From: Caulobacterales bacterium 32-69-10
GTDB lineage: Bacteria > Pseudomonadota > Alphaproteobacteria > Caulobacterales > Caulobacteraceae
DNA length: 13,071 nt
Assembly (NCBI GenBank): GCA_002280485.1
Contig: NCED01000048.1
Location: 1-13,071 of the forward strand
Direction of reading: 5' to 3'
Part shown: positions 1 to 7,329 of the stretch, piece by piece
Numbering within the stretch: position 1 is the first letter of the stretch
Layout: each line of letters opens with the position of its first letter
Notes under the pieces: generated by a model
What the model was told of the DNA's origin: nothing
What the model saw: only the letters and a program-made list of their open reading frames with translations
Databases searched by the model: none
Program-made: the position numbers and the translations under genes

Positions 1-19
1 CAGGATGGTCGCCGCTCAT
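1..19 (-). CDS. possible 5' end of a divergent gene (edge partial)
   Basis: A leftward ATG at 19-17 is preceded at suitable distance by AAGGACA, a good Shine-Dalgarno match. The visible codons read MSGDHP and then leave the window. Divergence from purL would explain the roughly 100-base gap before purL. Only six codons are visible, so neither family nor function can be proposed, and a chance ATG behind a purine-rich stretch is possible. Confidence 0.3.
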
Positions 20-84
20 GGTCTGTCCTTTGGCTGTGACATCTAAAGCCGCGAGAGCGGGCGGACGTTCCCGCGCGGCCGGCC

Positions 85-113
85 CTGACAGGCGCGCGCG
101 AATAGGCTAATCG
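85..113 (+). promoter_or_regulatory. candidate purL promoter, possibly leaderless
   Basis: CTGACAG (85-91) and GGCTAATC (105-112) lie 14 bases apart, counting to GCTA at 106. This resembles the Caulobacter housekeeping consensus TTGnCGS-N10-14-GCTAnAWC, though each box has mismatches. The -10-like box ends only about eight bases before the purL ATG and no Shine-Dalgarno sequence is visible, so a leaderless or nearly leaderless transcript is a reasonable inference. The match is weak and transcription was not measured. Confidence 0.35.
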
Positions 114-120
114 CACCCGC

Positions 121-2318
<2,198 letters not shown>

Positions 2319-2328
<10 letters not shown>

Positions 2329-2348
2329 CGCTTAGCGCCAGCGCCCCC
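2319..2348 (+). other. strong stem-loop spanning the purL stop codon
   Basis: GGGGGCG (2319-2325) pairs with CGCCCCC (2342-2348). Inside it, GCGC (2328-2331) pairs with GCGC (2335-2338) around a TTA loop. The purL TAG stop lies at 2326-2328 within the structure. No T-tract follows, so it is not a canonical intrinsic terminator. It could protect the mRNA 3' end, assist Rho-dependent termination, or be a by-product of high GC. Confidence 0.4.
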
Positions 2349-2392
2349 CCGCCGTAGCCCAATCTTAACTGAAGCGGTCCTAAGATCGCGTC

Positions 2393-2635
2393 ATGCCCAT
2401 GTCCCCTCAGGAACTCGAATCGTCGCTGCGGGAGGCCTTTCCCGACGCCGAGATGGTCATCGAAGACCTGGCCGGCGACGGCGACCACTACAAGGCTCGG
2501 ATCGTCTCCGCCGCGTTCCGGGGCCTGACCCGGGTGCGTCAGCACCAGCTCGTCTATGCGGCCCTGAAGGGCAAGATGGGCGGGGAGCTGCACGCCCTGG
2601 CCCTCGAGACCGCAGCGCCGGCGGGCCCGTCATGA
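2393..2635 (+). CDS. BolA-family protein
   Basis: An 80-residue protein covering the compact BolA fold. BolA proteins bind monothiol CGFS glutaredoxins and share a [2Fe-2S] cluster with them through a conserved histidine, acting in iron-sulfur trafficking or iron sensing. The sequence shows the family pattern: an N-terminal helix, then GDGDHYKARIVS, RGLTRVRQHQLVYAAL with the candidate ligand histidine at residue 50, and a C-terminal GGELHALAL strand. The ATG at 2393 gives the usual MPMSPQE start; a second ATG at 2399 is possible. The stop overlaps the next gene's start (ATGA, 2632-2635), implying translational coupling, and grxD for the likely partner lies about 1 kb downstream. Symbols such as bolA or ibaG are both used for this type, so none is assigned. 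Confidence 0.9.
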   Translation: MPMSPQELESSLREAFPDAEMVIEDLAGDGDHYKARIVSAAFRGLTRVRQHQLVYAALKGKMGGELHALALETAAPAGPS

Positions 2636-3537
2636 GATACCGCCCCTTCGGGCGCTCCGGCGCCGCCGTCTCCGCCCTTTCCCTGGCCCTGACCGACCGC
2701 CCGATGCGGAACGACGACCGGGTCAAGCTGATCTATGCGGCCCTCGAGGTCGGCATCAACACCTTCGAGCTGCAGTCGCGCGACCCGGCCGTGGCCCAGG
2801 CGCTGGGCGAGGCCCTGTCGGCCGTCGACCGGCAGATGGTGTTCGTGGCCATCCGCGTGGGCTGGAGCCGCGACCGCAGCGGCGCGCGGGTTCGCGACTT
2901 CTCGGCCGAGGGCCTGACGGGCGTCATCGAGGCGGCCCTGGCCCGCACCCGCCTCGGCCAGCTCGACGTCGCCATCCTCGACACCCTGGACGCCCCGGAC
3001 CTGCCCGCCCACGCCGTCCCCGCGCTCGAATCGGCCCGCGCCGCCGGGCGGGTGAACATGCTGGGCATCGCCGGCTCCGGCGCGGCCGAGGCCCATATCG
3101 ACAGCGGCGCCTTCGAGGTGATGGAGACCCCCTTCAACGTCACCTCCGGCTGGATCGACCGCAACCGCATCAAGCACGCGGTGCAGGCCGACCTGGCGAT
3201 CATCGGCACCGACTTCCATCCCTTCGGCCGCCGCCAGGAGGACAAGCCCTCGGCGGGGCCGCTCGGCCTCGGCCGCCTGCTCGGCGGCGGGGGAAGCCCC
3301 CGGTCGGTGACGGAAGGCCCTTATGGATTTCTCGACCGCACCCCGGGGTGGACCAGGGAGGAGGCCTGCCTCGCCTTCGCCCTGACCGAACCGTCCCTGG
3401 CCACGGTCCAGGCTCGCTGCCACGAGCCGGCCGCCCTGCAGAAACTGGCCCTCGCGGTCGAGCGCGACCTGCCCAACGGCCTTTCGGCCCAGATCGAAAT
3501 GGCCCGCTTTCCCCTCAGTCAGAACGCGCGTCCTTGA
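2632..3537 (+). CDS. aldo/keto-reductase-like protein, probable pseudoenzyme
   Basis: A 301-residue protein with an aldo/keto reductase N-terminus (MRYRPFGRSGAAVSAL) and the general barrel layout of that family: a GIN.F strand near 41-45, a VFVA.RVG strand at 70-77, a DVAILDTLD strand at 112-120 and an R.LGIAGSG-like strand near 140-150. The usual Asp-Tyr-Lys-His tetrad is not apparent. The Asp position reads Glu46, no tyrosine follows at the expected spacing (QSRDP), the Lys position is Arg75, and the His position after the LD strand is Asp117 or Thr118. It therefore probably does not perform classical NADPH-dependent carbonyl reduction. It is coupled to the BolA-family gene by an ATGA overlap and followed by grxD, which hints at a role near iron-sulfur or redox biology. 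That role is inference; fold and degeneration are read from motif comparison only. Confidence 0.75.
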   Translation: MRYRPFGRSGAAVSALSLALTDRPMRNDDRVKLIYAALEVGINTFELQSRDPAVAQALGEALSAVDRQMVFVAIRVGWSRDRSGARVRDFSAEGLTGVIEAALARTRLGQLDVAILDTLDAPDLPAHAVPALESARAAGRVNMLGIAGSGAAEAHIDSGAFEVMETPFNVTSGWIDRNRIKHAVQADLAIIGTDFHPFGRRQEDKPSAGPLGLGRLLGGGGSPRSVTEGPYGFLDRTPGWTREEACLAFALTEPSLATVQARCHEPAALQKLALAVERDLPNGLSAQIEMARFPLSQNARP

Positions 3538-3552
3538 TCTGAGGCGGCCGAG

Positions 3553-3581
3553 CGCCTAGCTGCGTAGGCGACAGTTTTTTT
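3553..3581 (+). terminator. intrinsic terminator between the AKR-like gene and grxD
   Basis: CGCCTA (3553-3558) pairs perfectly with TAGGCG (3565-3570) around a six-base loop. Four bases later there is a run of seven T (3575-3581). This is a clear, if short-stemmed, intrinsic terminator 15 bases downstream of the AKR-like stop and 14 bases upstream of grxD. It suggests that the BolA/AKR-like transcript ends here, or that grxD receives only read-through from it. Confidence 0.7.
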
Positions 3582-3582
3582 C

Positions 3583-3588
3583 GAGAGG
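3583..3588 (+). promoter_or_regulatory. grxD ribosome binding site
   Basis: GAGAGG ends six bases before the grxD ATG, one of the clearer Shine-Dalgarno sequences in the window. It fixes the grxD start at 3595. Confidence 0.65.
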
Positions 3589-3594
3589 CCCGCC

Positions 3595-3948
3595 ATGAGC
3601 GAGACCCAGACCCAGGGCGCCGACGCCGCCGTCCACGCCTTCATCGACAAGACCCTCGCCGAGCACCCGGTGGTGCTGTTCATGAAGGGCGTGCCCGACG
3701 CGCCGCAGTGCGGCTTCTCGGCCGTGACGGTGCAGATCCTCGACCACCTCGGGGTGGACTTCGTCGGCGTCAACGTCCTGCAGGACGAGAGCCTGCGCCA
3801 GGGCGTCAAGACCTACTCCGACTGGCCCACCGTCCCACAGCTCTATGTGAAGGGCGAGTTCGTCGGCGGCTCGGACATCGTGCGCGAGATGTTCTCGACC
3901 GGCGAGCTGAAGCCGTTCCTGACCGAGAAGGGTGTGCTGGCGGCTTAA
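3595..3948 (+). CDS. grxD: monothiol CGFS glutaredoxin, Grx4 family
   Basis: A 117-residue single-domain glutaredoxin. This class carries or transfers [2Fe-2S] clusters, often as a homodimer or a heterodimer with BolA, rather than acting mainly as a disulfide reductase. The signature is complete: VVLFMKG with Lys31, the active site CGFS at residues 39-42, the WPTVPQLYVKGEFVGG segment with the cis-proline TVP motif and glutathione-binding region, and a following SDIV helix start. Length and motif order match the family. A good Shine-Dalgarno sequence precedes the ATG. The gene follows an intrinsic terminator, so it may need its own promoter inside the AKR-like 3' end; none is clear. Its 3' side runs into the repeat that starts at 4000. 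Confidence 0.97.
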   Translation: MSETQTQGADAAVHAFIDKTLAEHPVVLFMKGVPDAPQCGFSAVTVQILDHLGVDFVGVNVLQDESLRQGVKTYSDWPTVPQLYVKGEFVGGSDIVREMFSTGELKPFLTEKGVLAA

Positions 3949-3999
3949 GGGGCGAGCTGCCCGTCCAAGCTGTCGAAGCCTTTCGGCCATCCATACACT

Positions 4000-4049
4000 T
4001 TCGTCATCCTGAGGAGCCCGAGCGAAGCTTGGGCGTCTCGAAGGACGCA
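4000..4049 (+). repeat. palindromic repeat, left copy flanking the GIY-YIG gene
   Basis: This 50-base unit matches 4390-4439 in inverted orientation at 46 of 50 positions. It folds as a hairpin: TCCT (4007-4010) with AGGA (4042-4045), GAG (4011-4013) with CTC (4037-4039), and GCCCGAGC (4016-4023) with GCTTGGGC (4027-4034) around a GAA loop, with one G-T wobble in the inner stem. The four differences from the other copy fall at 4008, 4018, 4032 and 4044, which pair as 4008-4044 and 4018-4032, so both stems stay paired. I recall similar repeats being scattered through Caulobacterales genomes; that is not verified here. Confidence 0.9.
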
Positions 4050-4100
4050 CGACGTCACCGCCGCTTGCGCCTTCGACCCTAAGCGCGATGATCTATCGTC

Positions 4101-4523
4101 ATGGCGGCCTGGACCTACATGCTCCGTTGCGCCGATGGGACGTTCTACATCGGGTGCACGACCGATCTGGAACAGCGGATGAACCAGCATTCCGCCGGGA
4201 CCTTCGGCGGCTACACCTCCACCCGCCGCCCCGTCGAGCTCGTGTGGGTAGGAGAGACGCCCACCATCCACGACGCCATCGATTTCGAGCGTCGCATCAA
4301 GGGCTGGAGCCGGGCGAAGAAGGAGGCCCTGATCCGCGAGATTGGGCGAGCATCCAGGTTCTATCTAATCGAAGGGGCCGTTGATGGAATGCGTGCTTCG
4401 AGACGCGCAAGCTTCGCTCGCGCTCCTCAGCATGACGAAGGTAGGGAACCGGCCGCCAACAAAGAAAAAGGGCCGCGGAGTGATCCGCGGCCCTTCCGTA
4501 TTGCTCTGATCGACGCGGCTTAG
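4101..4523 (+). CDS. GIY-YIG nuclease domain protein, C-terminus apparently frameshifted
   Basis: A small GIY-YIG protein of the UPF0213/YhbQ type, a single-strand-nicking or structure-specific nuclease fold. The N-terminal half is intact: YML (residues 6-8) in place of GIY, FYIG (15-18), the catalytic arginine in LEQRM (Arg26), and the metal-binding glutamate in DFERRIKGW (Glu63). The open frame gives 140 residues, longer than the usual 90-100. After KKEALIR (ending at base 4337) the frame departs from the family. Shifting to the frame that contains GAT TGG at 4340-4345 gives [14 protein letters not shown] and a TGA at 4382-4384, which fits the family tail. One base thus appears deleted near 4338-4339. 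The present extension reads through the right repeat and the rpsD terminator and overlaps the rpsD stop. It could be a decaying gene, a functional variant or a sequencing error. Confidence 0.8.
   Translation: MAAWTYMLRCADGTFYIGCTTDLEQRMNQHSAGTFGGYTSTRRPVELVWVGETPTIHDAIDFERRIKGWSRAKKEALIREIGRASRFYLIEGAVDGMRASRRASFARAPQHDEGREPAANKEKGPRSDPRPFRIALIDAA
4390..4439 (-). repeat. palindromic repeat, right copy flanking the GIY-YIG gene
   Basis: Inverted partner of the repeat at 4000-4049. Read on the minus strand it has the same hairpin, with TGCT/AGCA in place of TCCT/AGGA in the outer stem and GCGCGAGC/GCTTGCGC in the inner stem. The GAA loop and the single G-T wobble are retained. On the plus strand the wobble becomes an A-C mismatch, as it also would on the opposite strand of the left copy, so in both copies the better hairpin forms on the strand that reads from the outer end toward the gene. 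Confidence 0.9.
4461..4495 (-). terminator. rpsD intrinsic terminator
   Basis: On the minus strand, a 10-bp perfect GC-rich stem (arms 4484-4493 and 4470-4479, four-base loop) extends by two A-T pairs. It is followed by TTTTTCTTT (4469-4461). It starts 25 bases beyond the rpsD stop codon. It is the strongest intrinsic terminator in the window and isolates rpsD from the GIY-YIG unit. Confidence 0.92.
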
Positions 4524-5137
4524 GACGCGTAGAATTCGACCACGAGGTTGGGCTCCATCTTCACCGGATAGGGCACTTCGGCCAGGTCCGGGGCGCGGAT
4601 GAACTTCACCGACAGGCCCTTGGTGTCGATTTCCATATAGTCGGGCCAGTCGCGCTCGGACGACTGGATGGCTTCGAGCACCAGCGCCATGTTGCGCGAA
4701 CGCTCACGCACCGACACCACGTCGCCGGCCTTGACCCGGTAGGACGCGATGTTCACGCGCTTGCCGTTCACCTGCACGTGGCCGTGGTTGACGAACTGGC
4801 GGGCGGCGAAGGGGGTCGGCACGAACTTGGCGCGGTAGACCACCGCGTCCAGGCGGCTTTCCAGCAGGCCGATCAGGTTCTCGGAGGTGTTGCCCTTGCG
4901 GCGGGCGGCCTCGTCATAGGTGCGGCGGAACTGCTTCTCGGTCAGGTTGCCGTAGTAGCCCTTCAGCTTCTGCTTGGCCTTCAGCTGGAGGCCGAAGTCG
5001 GAGACCTTGGACTTGCGACGCTGGCCGTGCTGGCCGGGGCCGTATTGGCGCTGGTTCACCGGGGACTTCGGGCGCCCCCAGATGTTCTCGCCCATACGCC
5101 GGTCGATTTTATATTTCGCCGAGTGGCGCTTAGACAT
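4520..5137 (-). CDS. rpsD: 30S ribosomal protein S4
   Basis: S4 is a primary 16S rRNA-binding protein that nucleates assembly of the 30S body and helps control decoding accuracy. From the ATG at 5137 the protein has 205 residues, the standard alphaproteobacterial length. It begins [14 protein letters not shown] and contains [19 protein letters not shown] and [13 protein letters not shown]. The S4 RNA-binding domain covers about residues 95-160 ([28 protein letters not shown]). The N-terminal region has no cysteines, so this is the zinc-free S4 type. An in-frame ATG five codons upstream (5152) is possible, but the 5137 start matches the family and has AAAGAG six bases upstream. The gene is monocistronic here, ends in a strong intrinsic terminator and has a leader of about 120 bases if the proposed promoter is right. 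Confidence 0.98.
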   Translation of the reverse strand: MSKRHSAKYKIDRRMGENIWGRPKSPVNQRQYGPGQHGQRRKSKVSDFGLQLKAKQKLKGYYGNLTEKQFRRTYDEAARRKGNTSENLIGLLESRLDAVVYRAKFVPTPFAARQFVNHGHVQVNGKRVNIASYRVKAGDVVSVRERSRNMALVLEAIQSSERDWPDYMEIDTKGLSVKFIRAPDLAEVPYPVKMEPNLVVEFYAS

Positions 5138-5265
5138 GAATAGCTCTTTCAACTCGACCCGGGCCGGCCTCCCCAGATTGGGAAGGCGATCGGAACGGCG
5201 GCGTCCGGATCACCCGTCATATGATTTCGCGCGGCCAGGAGGACCCGGTCCGCGGGAAAGGGGGC

Positions 5266-5294
5266 TGTATGACGATCACGAGGCGTCACGTCAA
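5266..5294 (-). promoter_or_regulatory. candidate rpsD promoter
   Basis: On the minus strand TTGACG (5294-5289) is followed after 17 bases by CATACA (5271-5266). The spacing is ideal for a housekeeping sigma factor; the -35 is excellent and the -10 moderate. Transcription would start near 5259 and give a leader of roughly 120 bases before the rpsD ATG, long enough to hold S4 feedback control, although no specific structure was recognised. Confidence 0.5.
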
Positions 5295-5310
5295 CGGCTT
5301 CTTGACGCCT
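5281..5310. promoter_or_regulatory. nested inverted repeat holding back-to-back -35 boxes
   Basis: AGGCGTCA (5281-5288) is the inverse of TGACGCCT (5303-5310), and CGTCAA (5289-5294) is the inverse of TTGACG (5302-5307). Each inner arm is a perfect -35 hexamer facing away from the other: the left serves rpsD on the minus strand, the right could serve the response-regulator gene on the plus strand. No convincing -10 was found for the rightward promoter. The symmetry could also be a binding site for a dimeric regulator. Confidence 0.4.
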
Positions 5311-5368
5311 AAGGCGGATACCCGACAGTTAGGATAGTGAACGTGATCAGCGAGTTCTGTTAACCGTC

Positions 5369-5375
5369 GGGGGTG
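5369..5375 (+). promoter_or_regulatory. response-regulator ribosome binding site that decides a TTG start
   Basis: GGGGGTG ends four bases before TTG at 5380. A TGA at 5374-5376 is in frame directly upstream, so the gene cannot start earlier, and the receiver domain begins at once (RLLLVEDE). TTG is therefore the likely initiation codon. Confidence 0.6.
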
Positions 5376-5379
5376 AACC

Positions 5380-5787
5380 TTGCGTCTCTTGCTCGTCGAA
5401 GACGAACCGTTCATCGCCCTCGATCTGGAGCTGCTGTCGAGATCGGCCGGTCACGAGGTGGTGGGCGTCGCCGACAGCCTGGAGTCCGCCATCGCCATGG
5501 CCGCCAGCGCCGCGCCCGAAGCGGCCCTCGTCGACATCAACCTGAGGGACGGGTTCAGCGGGGTGCAGGTCTCCCGCGCCCTCAGCGGCCAGGGCCAGGT
5601 CCACGTCGGCTTCGTCACCGGCAACGCCGAGCAGATTCCGCCGGATTTCGCCGGCGCCGTGGCGGTGCTGGAAAAGCCCTTCACCCAGGCTGGCGTCGAG
5701 GAGATGCTGGGCATCCTGCAGAGCGCCTGCGAGGGCGAGGCGCCCTCGCCCCAGCCCCGCTACGCTCGGATGGCCCGGCGCAGCTAG
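5380..5787 (+). CDS. single-domain response regulator (receiver only)
   Basis: A 135-residue receiver domain with no output domain, so it probably works by protein-protein contact or as a phosphate relay or sink. The phosphorylation site is complete: acidic pair Glu7/Asp8 in LLVEDE, phospho-acceptor Asp52 in ALVDINLRDG, Thr80 in FVTGN and Lys99 in LEKPF. The FVTGN segment is a variant of the FATGYG-type motif seen in receivers that partner HWE/HisKA_2 kinases. The short tail after about residue 115 is low complexity. The start is TTG, as no earlier start is possible. The gene converges on the HWE kinase gene and overlaps it by four bases, so the kinase is the obvious candidate partner. That pairing rests on position and family only. 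Confidence 0.93.
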   Translation: MRLLLVEDEPFIALDLELLSRSAGHEVVGVADSLESAIAMAASAAPEAALVDINLRDGFSGVQVSRALSGQGQVHVGFVTGNAEQIPPDFAGAVAVLEKPFTQAGVEEMLGILQSACEGEAPSPQPRYARMARRS

Positions 5788-7241
5788 GCCGCCAGGGGCG
5801 CGCTCAGGCTCCAGCTGACGCCCGCCTCTGCGAAGTTCAGCTGCGCCTCGCCCGCCATGGCGCGCGGGGTCAGCACCTCCAGGATGGTGCGGCCAAAGCC
5901 GCGCACGGTGGGCGGCGGCTTGGCCGGCGCTCCGGACTCGCGCCAGTCGAGGCGAAGGGTGCGGCCGCCATCGCCGGCCGGCTCGGCCCGCCAGGTCACC
6001 TCGATCCGGCCCCCGGGGGTGGCCAGCGCCCCGTGCTTGACGGCGTTGGAGCCGAGCTCGTGGACGGCCAAGCCGACATAGTGGGCCATCTCCGGCGCCA
6101 GCTCGATCTTTTCCCCGGCCAGGTCGATCCGATCGCCGAAGGTCTGCATATGGTGCTTGAGCTGGCCCTCGATGACGGCGCGCAGGTCCGCGCTGCGCCA
6201 GGCGCCGTCGACAAGCACATCATGGGCGGCCGCCAGGGATCCCAGGCGCTCGCCCAGCCGCTCCAGGAAGGCGGCGGGCACGTCGAGCCCGGCGGCGGTC
6301 TGGCGGGCGATGCTCTGGACGATGGTCAGGAGGTTCTTCGACCGGTGATTCAGCTCGCGGGTGATCAGCCGCAGATGCTCCTGGTGGCGCTTCTGGGGCG
6401 TGATGTTGGTCGAGCTGGTGACGAGGCCGGCGCGGCCGTCGCGCAGGCGGGTGGGCTGGGCGCGGACCAGGAACCACAGCTCCTCGCCATTCACCTGCGC
6501 CCGGATCTCGCCCTCCCGGACCTCGCCGGCCTTCAAGGCGTCGCGCCGCAGCGACTCGACCGCCGCAGCCGCCTCCTCATCGACGATGTCGGCCGCGACG
6601 TGGCCGACCAGCGCCTCCGCGTCCACGCCCTTGGGCGGGTTGAACAGCCACGTGTAATGCAGGTCCTCGTCCTGCTCGACCAGGGTCACCGGCGAGTTGA
6701 GCAGGCCGGCGGCGAGGCGGCTGTTGAGCACCCGGATGTCCTCGACCTGCTCGGCCACCTTGTGTTCGAGGTCGGCGTGGGCCGTCTCCAGGGCGGCCAG
6801 GGTGGCCTGGTGGGCGACCACCTCCTGCTGCAGCCGGTCGTTGACGGCGGCCAGGGCCCGGGGCGAGGGGATGCGCAGAAGCTTGGGCGCCACGAACGGC
6901 AGGGCGCAGGCCGTCACCAGGGAGACCACCGCCGTAAGGCCCTTCAACAGGGCCTGAAGCCCGTAATAGGGGAACCACAGGGTCACCACGCCGGCGACAT
7001 GGGTCAGGCCGCAGGCGGTGATGAACAGGGCGAACAGCACCGCCATGCGCCGATGGGCCGGCTCCAGGTCGGGGCGGCGGCGCACGAACCACCAGATCAC
7101 CCCCGGGATGGCGAAGTAGGACAGGGCGATGACGATGTCCGAGACCACGTGCAACGCCACGAGGTCGGCCCGCCACAACAGGCAGACGCCGTGCGGCACG
7201 AACCGCGCAGTGCCGAAAAGCCATTCCAGAACGGAGGTCAT
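5784..7241 (-). CDS. HWE histidine kinase with ethylene-receptor-like N-terminal domain and PAS domain
   Basis: A 485-residue sensor kinase. Residues about 28-115 form three hydrophobic segments matching the ethylene-binding domain of ETR1 and cyanobacterial Etr1. SDIVIALSYFAIP carries the equivalents of the key Asp, Tyr, Ile and Pro (Asp35, Tyr42, Ile45, Pro46), and CGLTH gives Cys77 and His81, the Cu(I)-ligand pattern CGxTH. A helical linker rich in Leu, Glu and Gln (about 130-178) and a PAS-like domain (about 175-285) follow. The catalytic part is HWE type: phospho-acceptor His299 in ELNHRSKN, N-box HELGSNAVKHGAL (394-406) and W-R-E at 433-435. The ATG at 7241 gives the expected short tail before the first helix and has GGGAAAG nine bases upstream; a TTG at 7307 would add 22 atypical residues. 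Ligand (ethylene, copper or other) is inferred, not shown. Confidence 0.93.
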   Translation of the reverse strand: MTSVLEWLFGTARFVPHGVCLLWRADLVALHVVSDIVIALSYFAIPGVIWWFVRRRPDLEPAHRRMAVLFALFITACGLTHVAGVVTLWFPYYGLQALLKGLTAVVSLVTACALPFVAPKLLRIPSPRALAAVNDRLQQEVVAHQATLAALETAHADLEHKVAEQVEDIRVLNSRLAAGLLNSPVTLVEQDEDLHYTWLFNPPKGVDAEALVGHVAADIVDEEAAAAVESLRRDALKAGEVREGEIRAQVNGEELWFLVRAQPTRLRDGRAGLVTSSTNITPQKRHQEHLRLITRELNHRSKNLLTIVQSIARQTAAGLDVPAAFLERLGERLGSLAAAHDVLVDGAWRSADLRAVIEGQLKHHMQTFGDRIDLAGEKIELAPEMAHYVGLAVHELGSNAVKHGALATPGGRIEVTWRAEPAGDGGRTLRLDWRESGAPAKPPPTVRGFGRTILEVLTPRAMAGEAQLNFAEAGVSWSLSAPLAA

Positions 7242-7270
7242 CGCCGAGGTCTTTCCCGAGTTCGGGGACT

Positions 7271-7278
7271 TTTCTAGC
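7271..7278 (-). promoter_or_regulatory. candidate -10 box for the kinase gene
   Basis: On the minus strand GCTAGAAA matches seven of eight positions of the Caulobacter -10 consensus GCTAnAWC, about 30 bases before the kinase ATG. A perfect TTGnCGS (TTGCCGC) lies upstream, but its spacing of about 22 bases is too long, so the promoter is tentative. It would let the kinase be expressed apart from the methyltransferase gene 88 bases upstream. Confidence 0.3.
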
Positions 7279-7329
7279 TCAAGCGCGGCCTGGCGGACGC
7301 GCGGCAAAGCGTCCCCGCGGGCCCCGCCG

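Larger units (their letters stand above)
4000..4439. mobile_element. candidate REPIN-like unit: GIY-YIG gene between inverted palindromic repeats
   Basis: The two inverted 50-base hairpin repeats bracket a small GIY-YIG nuclease gene whose inferred ancestral stop (4384) lies five bases before the right repeat. The unit is 440 bases long and sits between the 3' ends of convergent grxD and rpsD, a typical tolerated insertion site. No target-site duplication is obvious next to the repeats. The arrangement recalls the REP repeats and associated RAYT transposase genes of enterobacteria and pseudomonads, but with a different nuclease family. Mobility is inference. The layout and the covariation are seen directly. 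Confidence 0.5.

Noticed and set aside
4000..4049. left palindromic repeat as an ordinary grxD terminator
   Set aside because: No T-tract follows on the plus strand, and an inverted copy exists on the other side of the GIY-YIG gene. It is better explained as part of a repeat pair, though it may incidentally affect grxD 3' ends.
5337..5363. possible eight-codon leader peptide (GTG to TAA) before the response regulator
   Set aside because: No ribosome binding site, no codon bias suggesting attenuation, and no terminator structure after it. Chance is the better explanation.
5373..7277. 634-codon plus-strand frame across the regulator and antisense to the kinase
   Set aside because: Low-complexity product with no motifs. 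It runs through two well-supported genes in other frames.
7242..7307. upstream TTG start (7307) for the kinase
   Set aside because: It would add 22 residues unlike related receptors. The ATG at 7241 has a plausible ribosome binding site and the expected N-terminal length.
7291..7310. GGACGC...GCGTCC stem between the methyltransferase and kinase genes (minus strand)
   Set aside because: Six-pair stem without a following T-tract in very GC-rich sequence; not enough to call a terminator.
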